A stretch of DNA of 19,058 nt. It comes from DAOQTX01 sp035340715. Its GTDB lineage: Bacteria; Bacteroidota; Bacteroidia; AKYH767-A; OLB10. Below the pieces are notes generated by a model that was not told where the DNA came from, did no database searches, and saw only the letters and a program-made list of their open reading frames with translations. The translations under genes were made by a program, and so were the position numbers. Position 1 is the first letter of the stretch. Each line of letters begins with the position of its first letter. The stretch is taken from the NCBI GenBank assembly GCA_035340715.1, contig DAOQTX010000049.1, forward strand, positions 1 through 19,058. The letters run 5' to 3'. Shown here piece by piece: positions 1 through 8,760 of this stretch.

Positions 1-243
1 AGAGGGCCTGACTCTAGTACGAGAGGACCGAGTCGGACGAACCTCTAGTGTACCAGTTGTGCCGCCAGGTGCAGCGCTGGGTAGCTATGTTCGGTCAGGA
101 TAAGCGCTGAAAGCATCTAAGCACGAAACCTGCCTCAAGATGAGACTTCCTTTAAGGGTCGTTATAGACTATGACGTTGATAGGATGCAAGTGTAAAGTC
201 AGAAATGGCAAAGCTGAGCATTACTAATTACCCGTATACTTTA
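1..243 (+). rRNA. 23S ribosomal RNA, 3' end (partial)
   Basis: The 3' terminal part of 23S rRNA runs in from the left edge. The universally conserved sarcin-ricin loop, AGTACGAGAGGACC, lies at 16-29. The domain VI segment GCTGAAAGCATCTAAGCACGAA follows at about 106-127, and the 'GACGTTGATAGG' stretch near the 3' end is also present at about 173-184. The 3' boundary is placed by analogy with other bacterial 23S genes and may be off by several bases. The gene is co-directional with the 5S gene downstream, as in an ordinary 16S-23S-5S operon whose other parts lie outside the window. Confidence 0.97.
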
Positions 244-301
244 AAGCAAGTTATTTTACTTTGGTTTTGAATTGTTTTCTGTCCAACTGTTATTAAGATT
301 T

Positions 302-412
<111 letters not shown>

Positions 413-417
413 ATTAT

Positions 418-451
418 AAATGCCCTTCAGAAATGAAGGGCATTTTTTTTT
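418..451 (+). terminator. Intrinsic terminator of the rRNA operon
   Basis: A perfect 12-bp inverted repeat, AAATGCCCTTCA (418-429) and TGAAGGGCATTT (434-445), encloses a GAAA tetraloop and leads into an uninterrupted run of nine T (443-451). This is a textbook rho-independent terminator placed directly behind 5S rRNA. An ATG at 420 inside the left arm opens a reading frame continuous with the downstream porin gene, but it is very unlikely to be the real start. Confidence 0.95.
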
Positions 452-467
452 AGATTTAAGCCGCAAA

Positions 468-2252
468 GTGAAATACAATCGAAATATTATTTTTCAGCTA
501 ATTATCATTTTACTCTTCCAAGTAAGTGACGCGTTTTGTGTTATTCAAAAATCGGGTGAAGATAGTACTCAGTTTAACAATGCTAATACTTACTTACAGT
601 CTTTAAATTACTCGTTTACCTTATTAGATTCAGGTTTGATATTTTATAATGGAGCTCTGGGAGATGATGGATATTCGGTTGATTTTTTAGAAGCACATAA
701 AAGAATTTACGATTTACCTGATAAATATCTTTTTGTTCCTCATAATATAAAAGTCAAAAAGCAAAAAAATAAAGTTCAAACTGATATTTCTTTTATTAAT
801 GGTAGCAAAAAGCAACAGATTTTTGCAATTGATCATTTTCAAAGAATAGCTAATAAAGCAAATCTTGATGTTGGTTTTTCTTCCTTTAAATCTCCTGGTT
901 TCTATTTGAGGCAGCTAAATAGAGGTAGAGAGTTTAAAGTTAGTCTTGCAGCATTAAGTATAGATAGCTTAAGTCGAATATCTGTATCGTATAATTATAG
1001 AAACTTCATTAATCAAGTAAATGGAGGACTTATTGATATAGAATCTTTTTTACAATCTGAAGAGTCAAATTCTCAATTATTCGAAATAAACTTGAAACAA
1101 TCTGAAACTATGATAAGAAATCATCTTGCAAGTGCTCAGTATGATAGAATATTGTTTAAACAAGATACTGTAGATCCACGAAGGTTGCAAATGAGATTAG
1201 GAGTTGGGTCCAGCTTTTCATCAACAGCAAGAGTTTTTAGTTCTTTAGGTGAGGATTTATTTTCTTTCGATAATATTTTTGTTGATTCGACAAATACATT
1301 TGACTCACTGCGGGTATATGAGAGTAATTCGTACATAAGATTTGGAATTAAACACCCTAGAATCGAGTCTGACTTATCAATTGAGCATCAATATTATTCT
1401 TATCATATTAATACAATCGATATAAAGGATCATTTATTTTATACAAATGTCAAAACAGAGCTTGCTCTTAATGAAAAATTGAAGTCGGGATTTAAAATTA
1501 AAAACTTGATTACGTCTCAGCGTGATCGGGGACTGTTAGACTTAAACTTATATACTGGATTAGTAATAAATAGATATCAATCGGTTAAATGCGGAGTGCA
1601 ATTAATTAGAAGGAATGCATCTGTATTTCAGGAAAATTATTTTTCAAACCACTTTCAGTGGGGTAATCGTTTTTCTTCATCTCTTAATTCTGATTTTGCA
1701 CTTGAGTATTTTTTTAAGAATGAGATAAAAATAAAAGGAACTTTTTCTATTATTAAGAAGCCTATTTACTATGATCGATTTTCAGAGCCAATTCAATATG
1801 ATGGAACGGTACAATATGCTCAACTAAAAATATCTCAACAACATGAATTTAATCGATTTCTGTTGAGCTCTATATCATTACTTAATTATTCAAGAAATAA
1901 GATAGTTCCTCTTCCAAATTTTATTATAAGAACTAATCTTGGTGTGAAGTACCTTTTATTCAAGAAAAAGTTGAAAATGATTAATGGAATAATGGTTAAT
2001 TACTCTACAAAAACTAAAGCCCCATTTTATGAGCCAGCTACAGGAGTATATTACAATCAAGATTCAATTTCAACGGGAAATTATCCGATGCTAAATTTGT
2101 TTGTCAATTTTACAATAAAGAAAGCCAACATCTTTTTGATGTTAGAACATTTAAACGATAGATGGAGTGAAAGAAACTATTTTTTGATTCCGAACTATCC
2201 ATTGGATGGAAGAGCATTTAAGTTTGGAATCAACTGGAGATTTGATGACTGA
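468..2252 (+). CDS. Putative porin, outer-membrane beta-barrel (Porin_10-like)
   Basis: Probably an outer-membrane beta-barrel of the Bacteroidota putative-porin family (Porin_10/DUF4289 type). It would let small solutes cross the outer membrane; the substrate is unknown. The open frame runs back to an ATG at 420, but that codon is in the left arm of the 5S terminator. I therefore prefer the GTG at 468, which gives 594 residues beginning with a signal peptide (charged KYNR, then a hydrophobic stretch ending near SDAFC). The body is rich in alternating aromatic/polar strands such as YFLIPNY, and it ends in FGINWRFDD, close to the FGxxWRFxD end typical of this family. The family assignment comes from the overall pattern and the C-terminal motif, not from an alignment. 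The gene faces a convergent neighbour 2 bases away. The 451-458 sequence TAGATTTA could be a weak -7 element. Confidence 0.75.
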   Translation: MKYNRNIIFQLIIILLFQVSDAFCVIQKSGEDSTQFNNANTYLQSLNYSFTLLDSGLIFYNGALGDDGYSVDFLEAHKRIYDLPDKYLFVPHNIKVKKQKNKVQTDISFINGSKKQQIFAIDHFQRIANKANLDVGFSSFKSPGFYLRQLNRGREFKVSLAALSIDSLSRISVSYNYRNFINQVNGGLIDIESFLQSEESNSQLFEINLKQSETMIRNHLASAQYDRILFKQDTVDPRRLQMRLGVGSSFSSTARVFSSLGEDLFSFDNIFVDSTNTFDSLRVYESNSYIRFGIKHPRIESDLSIEHQYYSYHINTIDIKDHLFYTNVKTELALNEKLKSGFKIKNLITSQRDRGLLDLNLYTGLVINRYQSVKCGVQLIRRNASVFQENYFSNHFQWGNRFSSSLNSDFALEYFFKNEIKIKGTFSIIKKPIYYDRFSEPIQYDGTVQYAQLKISQQHEFNRFLLSSISLLNYSRNKIVPLPNFIIRTNLGVKYLLFKKKLKMINGIMVNYSTKTKAPFYEPATGVYYNQDSISTGNYPMLNLFVNFTIKKANIFLMLEHLNDRWSERNYFLIPNYPLDGRAFKFGINWRFDD

Positions 2253-2254
2253 TC

Positions 2255-3514
2255 TTACGTCTTTTGTTTTTGTTTTTTAGCTGCTGGGAAAAGTATATTG
2301 TTTAGTATTAATCTATATCCAGGAGAATCGGGATAAAGATTTAGGTCTGTTGGTGGATCTCCAACCATGTGTTGATAATCTTCCGGATCATGACCTCCAT
2401 AAAATGTCCAAGTCCCTTTTCCGAATTCTCCATGTATGTATTTTGCTTCCCCTAAAGATTTGTTTTCACCCATAACCACTACATTGTGTTTTATAAATTG
2501 TTTGTTGAAAGAAGTTGTTTGACCCATAAAGCCTCTTATAATTTGAGTATGGTTTTGACAAAGCATGGTAGGAATAATATCCCATTTGGCTGAAAAATCA
2601 AAAAGCGTGAAATAGTCTTTGTCGCGTGGAGTTGGTTTCCGTGTTTGTGTAGCATCAATGTTTGAAAACTCATATTCCATTGGGTTTGTCTTTAAAGTAT
2701 AATTTTCAAATGCAAAAGTATTTTGAAAGTCGAGTTTAGAATTGTACGATGGAGTTGTTCCATCGCCATCAAACATTTTTTCACAAATATCTACTCCTTG
2801 AGCACTAAGGGCAATGTCATATGAATCTGTTCCCGAACACATGGTGAATAAATAACCACCACCAGCAACAAACTCTTTTATCTTTAATGCAACGTTTAAT
2901 TTTAATTCGGATACTTTATTGTACCCAAACTTATTAGCTATACTTTCATTAAATCGTACTTGTTCTTGATACCATGGCGCATTGTGATACATTGCATAAA
3001 ATCGTCCATATTGGCCAGTAAAATCTTCGTGATGCAAATGCAACCAATCATATAATGGCAATTTACTTTGCATTATCTCCTCATCATATATTATTTCATA
3101 TGGTATTTCGGCATAAGTCATTACTAACGTCACCGCATCGTCCCAAGGCAATTTATTTTTGGGACTATACACGGCAATTTTTGGTGCTTTTTCCAGTTTA
3201 ACAACCTCCATGTTCACCTCCGGATCGGCTATTTCTGATATAATTGCATCCGCTTGTGTATTGGCCAATATCTGATATGAAACTCCTCTTATGTTGCACT
3301 CATTCTCTATTGCTTTAACAGCATCGAACATGAAGCTACCTCCTTTGTAATTCAGCAACCAATTGATCGTAACATCTTGTTGTAAAACCCAATAAGCAAT
3401 GCCATAGGCTTTTAGATGATTCTTTTGTGTTTCATCCATGGGAATGAGAATAAATGCAGCGTTGGCATTTATATATATAAAACAGCTAAGGAATAGGAGA
3501 ATATATTTTTTCAT
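2255..3514 (-). CDS. Secreted protein of the Bacteroidota family usually labelled 'asparagine synthetase B'
   Basis: A 419-residue protein with an N-terminal signal peptide (MKKYILLFLSCFIYINANA, cleavage near residue 19-20), so it is exported. Databases often name this Bacteroidota family asparagine synthetase B, from memory of the motif PMDETQKNHLKAYG (25-38) followed by WLLNYKGGSF (52-61). It lacks what AsnB needs: there is no Cys at position 2 for a class II glutaminase, no SGGxDS ATP-pyrophosphatase loop, and an export signal that does not fit cytosolic synthesis. A segment AGGGYLFTMCSGTDS (217-231) and a later YGGHDPEDY (372-380) suggest a class I glutamine-amidotransferase/ThuA-like flavodoxin fold, but this is inference. 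dnaB lies 67 bases upstream on the same strand, so they may share transcripts. The true activity is unknown. Confidence 0.7.
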   Translation of the reverse strand: MKKYILLFLSCFIYINANAAFILIPMDETQKNHLKAYGIAYWVLQQDVTINWLLNYKGGSFMFDAVKAIENECNIRGVSYQILANTQADAIISEIADPEVNMEVVKLEKAPKIAVYSPKNKLPWDDAVTLVMTYAEIPYEIIYDEEIMQSKLPLYDWLHLHHEDFTGQYGRFYAMYHNAPWYQEQVRFNESIANKFGYNKVSELKLNVALKIKEFVAGGGYLFTMCSGTDSYDIALSAQGVDICEKMFDGDGTTPSYNSKLDFQNTFAFENYTLKTNPMEYEFSNIDATQTRKPTPRDKDYFTLFDFSAKWDIIPTMLCQNHTQIIRGFMGQTTSFNKQFIKHNVVVMGENKSLGEAKYIHGEFGKGTWTFYGGHDPEDYQHMVGDPPTDLNLYPDSPGYRLILNNILFPAAKKQKQKT

Positions 3515-3581
3515 TTTTAGAAAGATATATAATACTCTTTAATAACGAAAAATGTAAAAAATAGTTGTGAAAGGACTAAGA

Positions 3582-5075
3582 TTAGAATTCTGCGTCCATT
3601 TTAGATTTTAAGGTTAATCTTTCTTCTGAACCTGATATCATTGGGTTTTGTTGATTGATTTCAATAAACTTAGTCAATTCAGGGATAAAGCGAACATTAA
3701 CCGTATCTAATTTGCCATGCCTGTTTTTCGCAACAATGATTTCCGTTTGACCTTCGTCTATTTGAATGTCTTCATGATTTGACGATAGATCGTAATAATC
3801 AGGTCGGTATAGGAATATAACCATATCAGCATCTTGTTCAATGGCTCCTGATTCTCTAAGATCGGAAAGTTGAGGCCTTTTGTTTCCTCCTCTTTTTTCA
3901 ACATCTCTACTCAACTGAGAAAGTGCAATAATTGGAATTTCTAATTCTTTAGCAATACTCTTTACAGATCGAGAAATTTTAGAGATCTCTTGTTCTCGGT
4001 TGACATTTCTTCCTTCAATTCCGCTGGTCATTAATTGTAAATAATCAATGATGATCATTTTAACTTGACGTTCGTGAACCAATCTTCTTGCTTTGGCTCG
4101 GAGTTCGAATACGCTTAAAGCCGGATTGTCATCAATAAAAATAGGAGCTTCTGTAAGTGGGCCAATTTTTTTATTGAGGACAGTAAGTTCTGCTTCTGTA
4201 AGATTGCCTTTTCTTATTTTATCGCCTCCAATGCCCGAAGTCATTGAAAGAAAACGATTAGCGATTTGAGAATCGGCCATTTCGAGGCTAAAGATTCCAA
4301 TTGGGTTATTAAAACTTAATGCAGCATTATAAGCCAAACTTAGAGCAAATGCAGTTTTACCCATACCGGGTCTTGCAGCCAGAATAATCAAATCAGATTT
4401 TTGCCATCCTCCAGTCAGTCGGTCTAAATCGGTAAAGCCACTTTCAACTCCAGTTACGGTACTATTTTTTGATGCCAATTCTTCCATGTTTTTGATGGCC
4501 TTAGCAACGAGTTGTCTTATATCCTGATAGTTCTTCCTTAGATTACCCTCCGCCAGTTTGAATAAATTGGATTCGGCTTTATCGAGCATATCTAAAACAT
4601 CCAACTGATTTTCGTATGCATCGTTGATTGCATCATTTGAAATTTTAATCAGTTGACGTTGGATATATTTTTCTAAAATAATACGAGCATGATATTCAAC
4701 ATTCGCAGCTGAACCAATTCGTTCGGTTAATCGGCTAATGTAGTATGAGCCATCAGGAATGGAGTCGAGTTCAGCTTTCTTTTTTAAAAAATTTATTACT
4801 GTAAGTACATCCACGCGATTTGCTTTTTCAGCAAAAAGTGTTCGTATGGCAGTAAATATTTTTACATTCGATTCATTATAAAAATGCTCGGGTTGTAGTA
4901 CTTCTATGACTTTAGATAAGGCCTCTTTCTCCATCAACATTGCGCCTAAAACGGCTTCTTCCATGTCTATAGCTTGCGGAGTGGTTCGACCTAAGGTTTG
5001 TAATACGGCTTCATGAGCCAGGTTTTGTGGTTCACTTTTTCTATTTCTTCTTCCCGATGTCTTCTTTGTTGTCAT
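3582..5075 (-). CDS. dnaB: Replicative DNA helicase DnaB
   Basis: A 497-residue hexameric 5'-3' helicase that unwinds DNA at the replication fork and recruits primase. The N-terminal domain (about 30-135) starts with the typical PQAIDMEEAVLGAML. The RecA-like C-terminal domain has all its key motifs: Walker A ARPGMGKT (234-241), FSLEM (262-266), Walker B IIIDYLQL (341-348), SQLSRDVEKR (386-395), DLRESGAIEQDAD (405-417) and the late NRHG (451-454) with the arginine-finger region. Length is normal and no intein interrupts the P-loop or later motifs. The basic N-terminal tail (TTKKTSGRRNRK) is longer than in E. coli. It is divergent from the lipoprotein gene at 5190, with 114 bases between them. 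A TAATTTTG at 5087-5080 is a possible -7 element, but would put transcription almost on the start codon. Confidence 0.97.
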   Translation of the reverse strand: MTTKKTSGRRNRKSEPQNLAHEAVLQTLGRTTPQAIDMEEAVLGAMLMEKEALSKVIEVLQPEHFYNESNVKIFTAIRTLFAEKANRVDVLTVINFLKKKAELDSIPDGSYYISRLTERIGSAANVEYHARIILEKYIQRQLIKISNDAINDAYENQLDVLDMLDKAESNLFKLAEGNLRKNYQDIRQLVAKAIKNMEELASKNSTVTGVESGFTDLDRLTGGWQKSDLIILAARPGMGKTAFALSLAYNAALSFNNPIGIFSLEMADSQIANRFLSMTSGIGGDKIRKGNLTEAELTVLNKKIGPLTEAPIFIDDNPALSVFELRAKARRLVHERQVKMIIIDYLQLMTSGIEGRNVNREQEISKISRSVKSIAKELEIPIIALSQLSRDVEKRGGNKRPQLSDLRESGAIEQDADMVIFLYRPDYYDLSSNHEDIQIDEGQTEIIVAKNRHGKLDTVNVRFIPELTKFIEINQQNPMISGSEERLTLKSKMDAEF

Positions 5076-5189
5076 GCTTCAAAATTACTACTTTGCATTA
5101 GGCTTGCTAAGAAAAAAAACACAAATAGTTTTTAACACGTTTATAAAAATAGCCGTAAAAATTTTTTAGTCGCGATTAATTTTATAAGA

Positions 5190-6476
5190 ATGAAAAAATT
5201 CAATTTTTATATCCTCCTTCTTGTCCTATTGGGTGTTGCTTGCGCTAAGGAGGAACTGAAAGAACCCGAAGTGTTTATTTCAAATCCTGCACCTGGTGCA
5301 AGTTTTAAAGTATATGATTCTATACCGGTAGTGATTCAAATAAACTCTGAGGAAGAGCTAAATTTCCTGAACATTCGATTGTTGAATTCATCACTGATTT
5401 CTGTCAATCCTGTATTTCAGAAATCGATTAGTGGAAATTCGTTTACCGGATTGATTCAATATTATATCAGCAACAAACAGCTGGCTGATGGAAATTACTT
5501 TATTGCTGTAACTGCCGGGAACAATGACGTTCAGAAGACTGCATATAAAAGCATTAGTGTACAGGCATTGCCGTTGCAACTGATTGGCAAGTTTATCAGT
5601 GTGTGGTCAGGAAGCAATAGCAGCATTCTTCACTTAGACTCCGGTACGGTATTTTCTACGGTTGGTTCCATATTGGGAAAAAGCATGGGCAGTGCTGTAA
5701 ATCGCGATGCAGGTACAATCCATTTTTTGACAAGCCAACCCGAAGCCATTGTCAATTGGAGTGCCATTTATCAAAGTATGCAATGGACCATGTCTTGTTT
5801 GGGCTCTTTTCTTCCTTGCATAACAAATGTTAGCGGAAATGTGAATTCGATTTGCGCCTCGTATCGTGAAGGACTTGCACGAATAATAAATCAGCAACAG
5901 ATTACAACTGCTACTTTGCAAAGTAACGAATTCGGATATCCAGAACTCAGCCAACAAGTTGACAATTTTGTTTTAGTGGAGGAGTGGATTCCTGTAAATT
6001 CAGAACGTGTACTTAAGAAATATTTTGCTCATAGTGGTGCAGGTCAAAGTCAGCAAAGTGTTGCTTATGATGTTAAAGCAATGTTAAAAGTTGCATCCAA
6101 TAGTATATTGCTAGTAGCGGAAGAAGGATCGAATGTAAAATTGCTTCTCTATAATTTGGATAATGATTTTATCAGTTCTCAAAATCAAATTTTAAATGAA
6201 TCGGTATTGGCTGCTGTATCTATCAATCAAAGTCGACATTTAATATCGACTCCAAATGGTATATATGAGTATCAGTCAGATTTGAATCAATATTTTTTGA
6301 TAAATGGTACTCCAGGTATTACTCAAATGAAATATGACCCCATTGAATCATATGTATATGCTGTATCGTCTTCAGAATTAAAAATTTACTTCTATCAGAA
6401 TAGTACTTTACAAATGGTAAATAGCGTTATAGCCACGGATACCATCCGTAGTTTTGACTTAATCTATAACAAATAA
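5190..6476 (+). CDS. Lipoprotein with Ig-like domain and propeller-like C-terminal region
   Basis: A 428-residue protein with a clear lipoprotein signal: MKKFN, a hydrophobic core, and the lipobox LGVAC with the acylated Cys at residue 18. The mature N-terminus AKEELKEPEV is followed by an Ig-like/fibronectin-like beta domain (about 25-126) that opens with PEVFISNPAPGASF, a common start for Bacteroidota surface beta-sandwich modules. The remaining 300 residues contain repeated short strand-turn segments (for example ISTPNGIYEYQSD and YDPIESYVYAVSSS) that look like blades of a beta-propeller, though I cannot count blades securely. Four Cys in the middle (SCLGSFLPC, then SIC) may form disulfides. 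Function is unknown; probably an envelope-anchored binding protein. It converges on accA with a 2-base gap. Confidence 0.7.
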   Translation: MKKFNFYILLLVLLGVACAKEELKEPEVFISNPAPGASFKVYDSIPVVIQINSEEELNFLNIRLLNSSLISVNPVFQKSISGNSFTGLIQYYISNKQLADGNYFIAVTAGNNDVQKTAYKSISVQALPLQLIGKFISVWSGSNSSILHLDSGTVFSTVGSILGKSMGSAVNRDAGTIHFLTSQPEAIVNWSAIYQSMQWTMSCLGSFLPCITNVSGNVNSICASYREGLARIINQQQITTATLQSNEFGYPELSQQVDNFVLVEEWIPVNSERVLKKYFAHSGAGQSQQSVAYDVKAMLKVASNSILLVAEEGSNVKLLLYNLDNDFISSQNQILNESVLAAVSINQSRHLISTPNGIYEYQSDLNQYFLINGTPGITQMKYDPIESYVYAVSSSELKIYFYQNSTLQMVNSVIATDTIRSFDLIYNK

Positions 6477-6478
6477 AG

Positions 6479-7432
6479 TTATTCGTGAAAAACTCCCATT
6501 TGGCTGAACTTTTCAATGCGTTTATTAATGCGCTCTTCAGCAGATAAGCGGTCTAATTCCTTCAGCGTAGAGAGAATAGTGTTTTTAACTTGCTCACAAA
6601 TCTCAGATGGATTTTGATGTGCTCCACCTAATGGTTCCGGAATAATTCCATCAACGAGTTTAAGATTCAACATGTCGTTTCCGGTAAGTTTCAATGCTTC
6701 AGATGCTTTTTCTTTAAAGTCCCAACTGCGCCATAGGATTGATGAACATGATTCGGGAGAAATAACAGAGTACCATGTGTTTTCCAACATATAAACCCGA
6801 TCGCCTATACCAATACCCAAAGCTCCTCCGCTGGCGCCTTCGCCAATGATGATGCAAATTACCGGTACTTTTAAAGTAGTCATTTCGAATAAATTTCTGG
6901 CTATAGCTTCTCCTTGTCCTCTTTCTTCGGCTTCTAGACCTGGAAACGCTCCAGGGGTATCTATAAAAGTGACAATAGGTTTATTAAATTTTTCTGCCTG
7001 TTTGAACAAACGCAATGCTTTTCTGTAACCTTCAGGATTGGGCATTCCAAAATTTCTATACTGCCGCAATTTTGTATTGCTTCCTTTTTGTTGACCAACA
7101 AACATGATGGTACGTCCGTCTATTGAACCAAATCCGCCTACCATTGCTTTATCATCTTTTACATTTCGATCACCATGCTGTTCAATGAAATTTCCTTTGG
7201 TTATAGACTCTATATAATCAAGCGTGTAAGGTCGGTCGGGATGGCGACTGAGTTGCACTCTTTGCCAACTGTTCAAATTTGAATAAACACTGTTACGTGT
7301 GTCTTCAATTTGTTTTTGAAGATCATTGATTAATTTATGGACATCCACTTTGCCTTTGTCGGCAATTTGTTTTGCTTTCTCCAATTGTTCTTCTAACTCA
7401 GCTATCGGTTTCTCAAAATCCAAATATTGCAT
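6479..7432 (-). CDS. accA: Acetyl-CoA carboxylase, carboxyltransferase subunit alpha
   Basis: The alpha subunit of the carboxyltransferase that moves CO2 from carboxybiotin to acetyl-CoA, forming malonyl-CoA, the committed step of fatty-acid synthesis. At 317 residues it has the usual length of AccA. Visible hallmarks are the N-terminal DFEKPIAELE helix, QLSRHPDRPYTLDYI (60-74), the crotonase-fold core IDTPGAFPGLEAEERGQGEA (157-176), and GEGASGGALGIG (197-208), which forms the oxyanion-hole region. The ISPESCSSILWR stretch (224-235) is also typical. The beta subunit gene is not in the window, as is usual when the two are unlinked. A TAAATTTG -7 element sits 23 bases upstream of the ATG. Confidence 0.97.
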   Translation of the reverse strand: MQYLDFEKPIAELEEQLEKAKQIADKGKVDVHKLINDLQKQIEDTRNSVYSNLNSWQRVQLSRHPDRPYTLDYIESITKGNFIEQHGDRNVKDDKAMVGGFGSIDGRTIMFVGQQKGSNTKLRQYRNFGMPNPEGYRKALRLFKQAEKFNKPIVTFIDTPGAFPGLEAEERGQGEAIARNLFEMTTLKVPVICIIIGEGASGGALGIGIGDRVYMLENTWYSVISPESCSSILWRSWDFKEKASEALKLTGNDMLNLKLVDGIIPEPLGGAHQNPSEICEQVKNTILSTLKELDRLSAEERINKRIEKFSQMGVFHE

Positions 7433-7455
7433 GGAATGTTCTTTTATTAATACGA

Positions 7456-7463
7456 CAAATTTA
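7456..7463 (-). promoter_or_regulatory. Candidate -7 element for accA
   Basis: On the minus strand this reads TAAATTTG, an exact match to the Bacteroidota primary-sigma -7 consensus TAnnTTTG. It ends 23 bases before the accA ATG, implying a short leader. No convincing -33 TTTG is found at the normal spacing, so the call rests on the -7 element and its position alone. Confidence 0.4.
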
Positions 7464-7493
7464 ACCTAAAAAAGCAAAACAATGATTTAAAGC

Positions 7494-8612
7494 CTATTTA
7501 GTTGTTAGCGTAATTTGTATCCCTTTGTCAGACAGATAGTTTAGCACAAAATCCATCTTAGTTTTATTAACTGTGAGTTGTTCAGGTGCGAATACTCCTG
7601 AGCCAGAAAATTGACCATTTATAAATCCTTCCACTACTGCCATACAAGTGTATCCTGTTGAACGTGACATAGAAGAACTTTTTTGTTTTGTATTGTATTC
7701 ATCATAAATGTCATAGACAAATTGACGACAGTCTTTGGATTGTTCATCTTCTTCAATAACAACTCGCATCACAGTGAACTCTTCTTCGTTTGGCTTTAAT
7801 TTCCATTGAGGAAGAAGTATGGCTGCGGTCATTTCCAAAGGACTGATCCATTGATTGTTTAATAGTATTTTTTCATCTGAGAAAAAGCCCATTTCGGATA
7901 ATGATTGCATGTTGGTTCTATGACCTTTATAGCGAAGTGTTTTCTCGGCCATGTTTTCAATATTCATTGTTTCGAGCAAGGTTCTTAAACCATCAGTGTT
8001 AAATGCTTCTAACATACCCACAGATTTGAATTCAAGAATTTCAGGTTCGCTGAGTGAAGGTAATGTTATTTGCTTCCCATTTCTAACCAATCGAGTCGGT
8101 CGTGTATACTCTTCAATTACATCGATAGGTGAGAAGGGCGCTTTATAATTAAATGGTTCTTTAGGGTTTTTAGGTAAACCACCTACATAACAAGCAAATG
8201 ATTTTATTTTCATTTCACTGTTATGAAATCCAAGTAGCATATTATCTAAGCCTGGTGCTATTCCACAATCAACAGCAACAAAACTTTCATTTTGTGTAGC
8301 CAAGTTATGTAATTCGAATGGATTTTCCGGAAAGAAAGATATGTCCACGTAATTTTTGCCATTCAAAATAACAGTCTTTGCTGCCTCAAAGCCTAAAAAG
8401 CCAGGAACTGCTCCAACTACAATATCTGCATCGCTTATGATGGAACTGATTTGTTCTGGATTCCTAAAATCGCATCTTGAAATATCATCTAATCCGCTAC
8501 TTTTAAGTACTTTTTCATCACGATCAGCTAGACGAATGTCATATTTTCTAGAAAGTTCTTTTGCTATAAAACCGCCTACCATACCTGCTCCTAAAACACA
8601 AATTTTGGTCAT
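7494..8612 (-). CDS. Saccharopine dehydrogenase family oxidoreductase, lysine 6-dehydrogenase-like
   Basis: A 372-residue NAD(P)-dependent oxidoreductase. The start is set at 8612 (MTKICVLGAGMVGG), although the frame is open back to 8684, because the Rossmann strand must begin here and a -7 promoter element lies inside the upstream extension. GxGxxG is at residues 8-13 (GAGMVG). The middle carries CGIAPGLDNML, then YVGGLPKNPKEPFNYK, RNGKQITLPSLSEPE and TLRYKGH. By memory these match the order and wording of lysine 6-dehydrogenases more closely than classic saccharopine reductases. The likely reaction is oxidative deamination of lysine at the epsilon carbon, or a related saccharopine-linked step in lysine catabolism. 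The substrate is inferred only. No other lysine-pathway gene lies nearby. Confidence 0.75.
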   Translation of the reverse strand: MTKICVLGAGMVGGFIAKELSRKYDIRLADRDEKVLKSSGLDDISRCDFRNPEQISSIISDADIVVGAVPGFLGFEAAKTVILNGKNYVDISFFPENPFELHNLATQNESFVAVDCGIAPGLDNMLLGFHNSEMKIKSFACYVGGLPKNPKEPFNYKAPFSPIDVIEEYTRPTRLVRNGKQITLPSLSEPEILEFKSVGMLEAFNTDGLRTLLETMNIENMAEKTLRYKGHRTNMQSLSEMGFFSDEKILLNNQWISPLEMTAAILLPQWKLKPNEEEFTVMRVVIEEDEQSKDCRQFVYDIYDEYNTKQKSSSMSRSTGYTCMAVVEGFINGQFSGSGVFAPEQLTVNKTKMDFVLNYLSDKGIQITLTTK

Positions 8613-8634
8613 TTTTAATGAAATTATGAGTAGG

Positions 8635-8642
8635 CAAAAGTA
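8635..8642 (-). promoter_or_regulatory. Candidate -7 element for the lysine 6-dehydrogenase-like gene
   Basis: On the minus strand it reads TACTTTTG, matching TAnnTTTG, and ends 22 bases before the ATG at 8612. Its position argues against the longer reading frame starting at 8684, which would put the promoter inside the coding region. No clear -33 element was found. Confidence 0.4.
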
Positions 8643-8707
8643 TTTAAATGTTTTTGATTGCTGATTGTCAGAAAAATGCCACAATTCACTTGAAACCTTT
8701 TCAATAG

Positions 8708-8738
8708 TTGTAGTGTTTACAATGAGGTATTATCTTTA
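8708..8738 (+). promoter_or_regulatory. Candidate promoter of the CXXCH/Reeler-like T9SS gene
   Basis: TTG at 8708-8710 is followed after 20 bases by TATCTTTA at 8731-8738, one base off the Bacteroidota -7 consensus TAnnTTTG. The spacing is that expected between -33 and -7 elements. The -7 element ends 22 bases before the ATG at 8761. This is the only promoter in the window for which I can propose both elements. Confidence 0.45.
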
Positions 8739-8760
8739 ATCCATACTAAACCCCTTTATT

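Noticed and set aside
420..467. Extra 16 codons at the front of the porin gene
   Set aside because: They lie in the rRNA terminator hairpin and its T-run and spoil the signal peptide.
5634..5957. 107-codon minus-strand reading frame inside the lipoprotein gene
   Set aside because: It is a shadow of the real gene, with no signal, no motif and unnatural composition.
8613..8684. Longer start for the lysine 6-dehydrogenase-like gene
   Set aside because: The Rossmann strand begins at 8612, and the extension covers a -7 promoter element.
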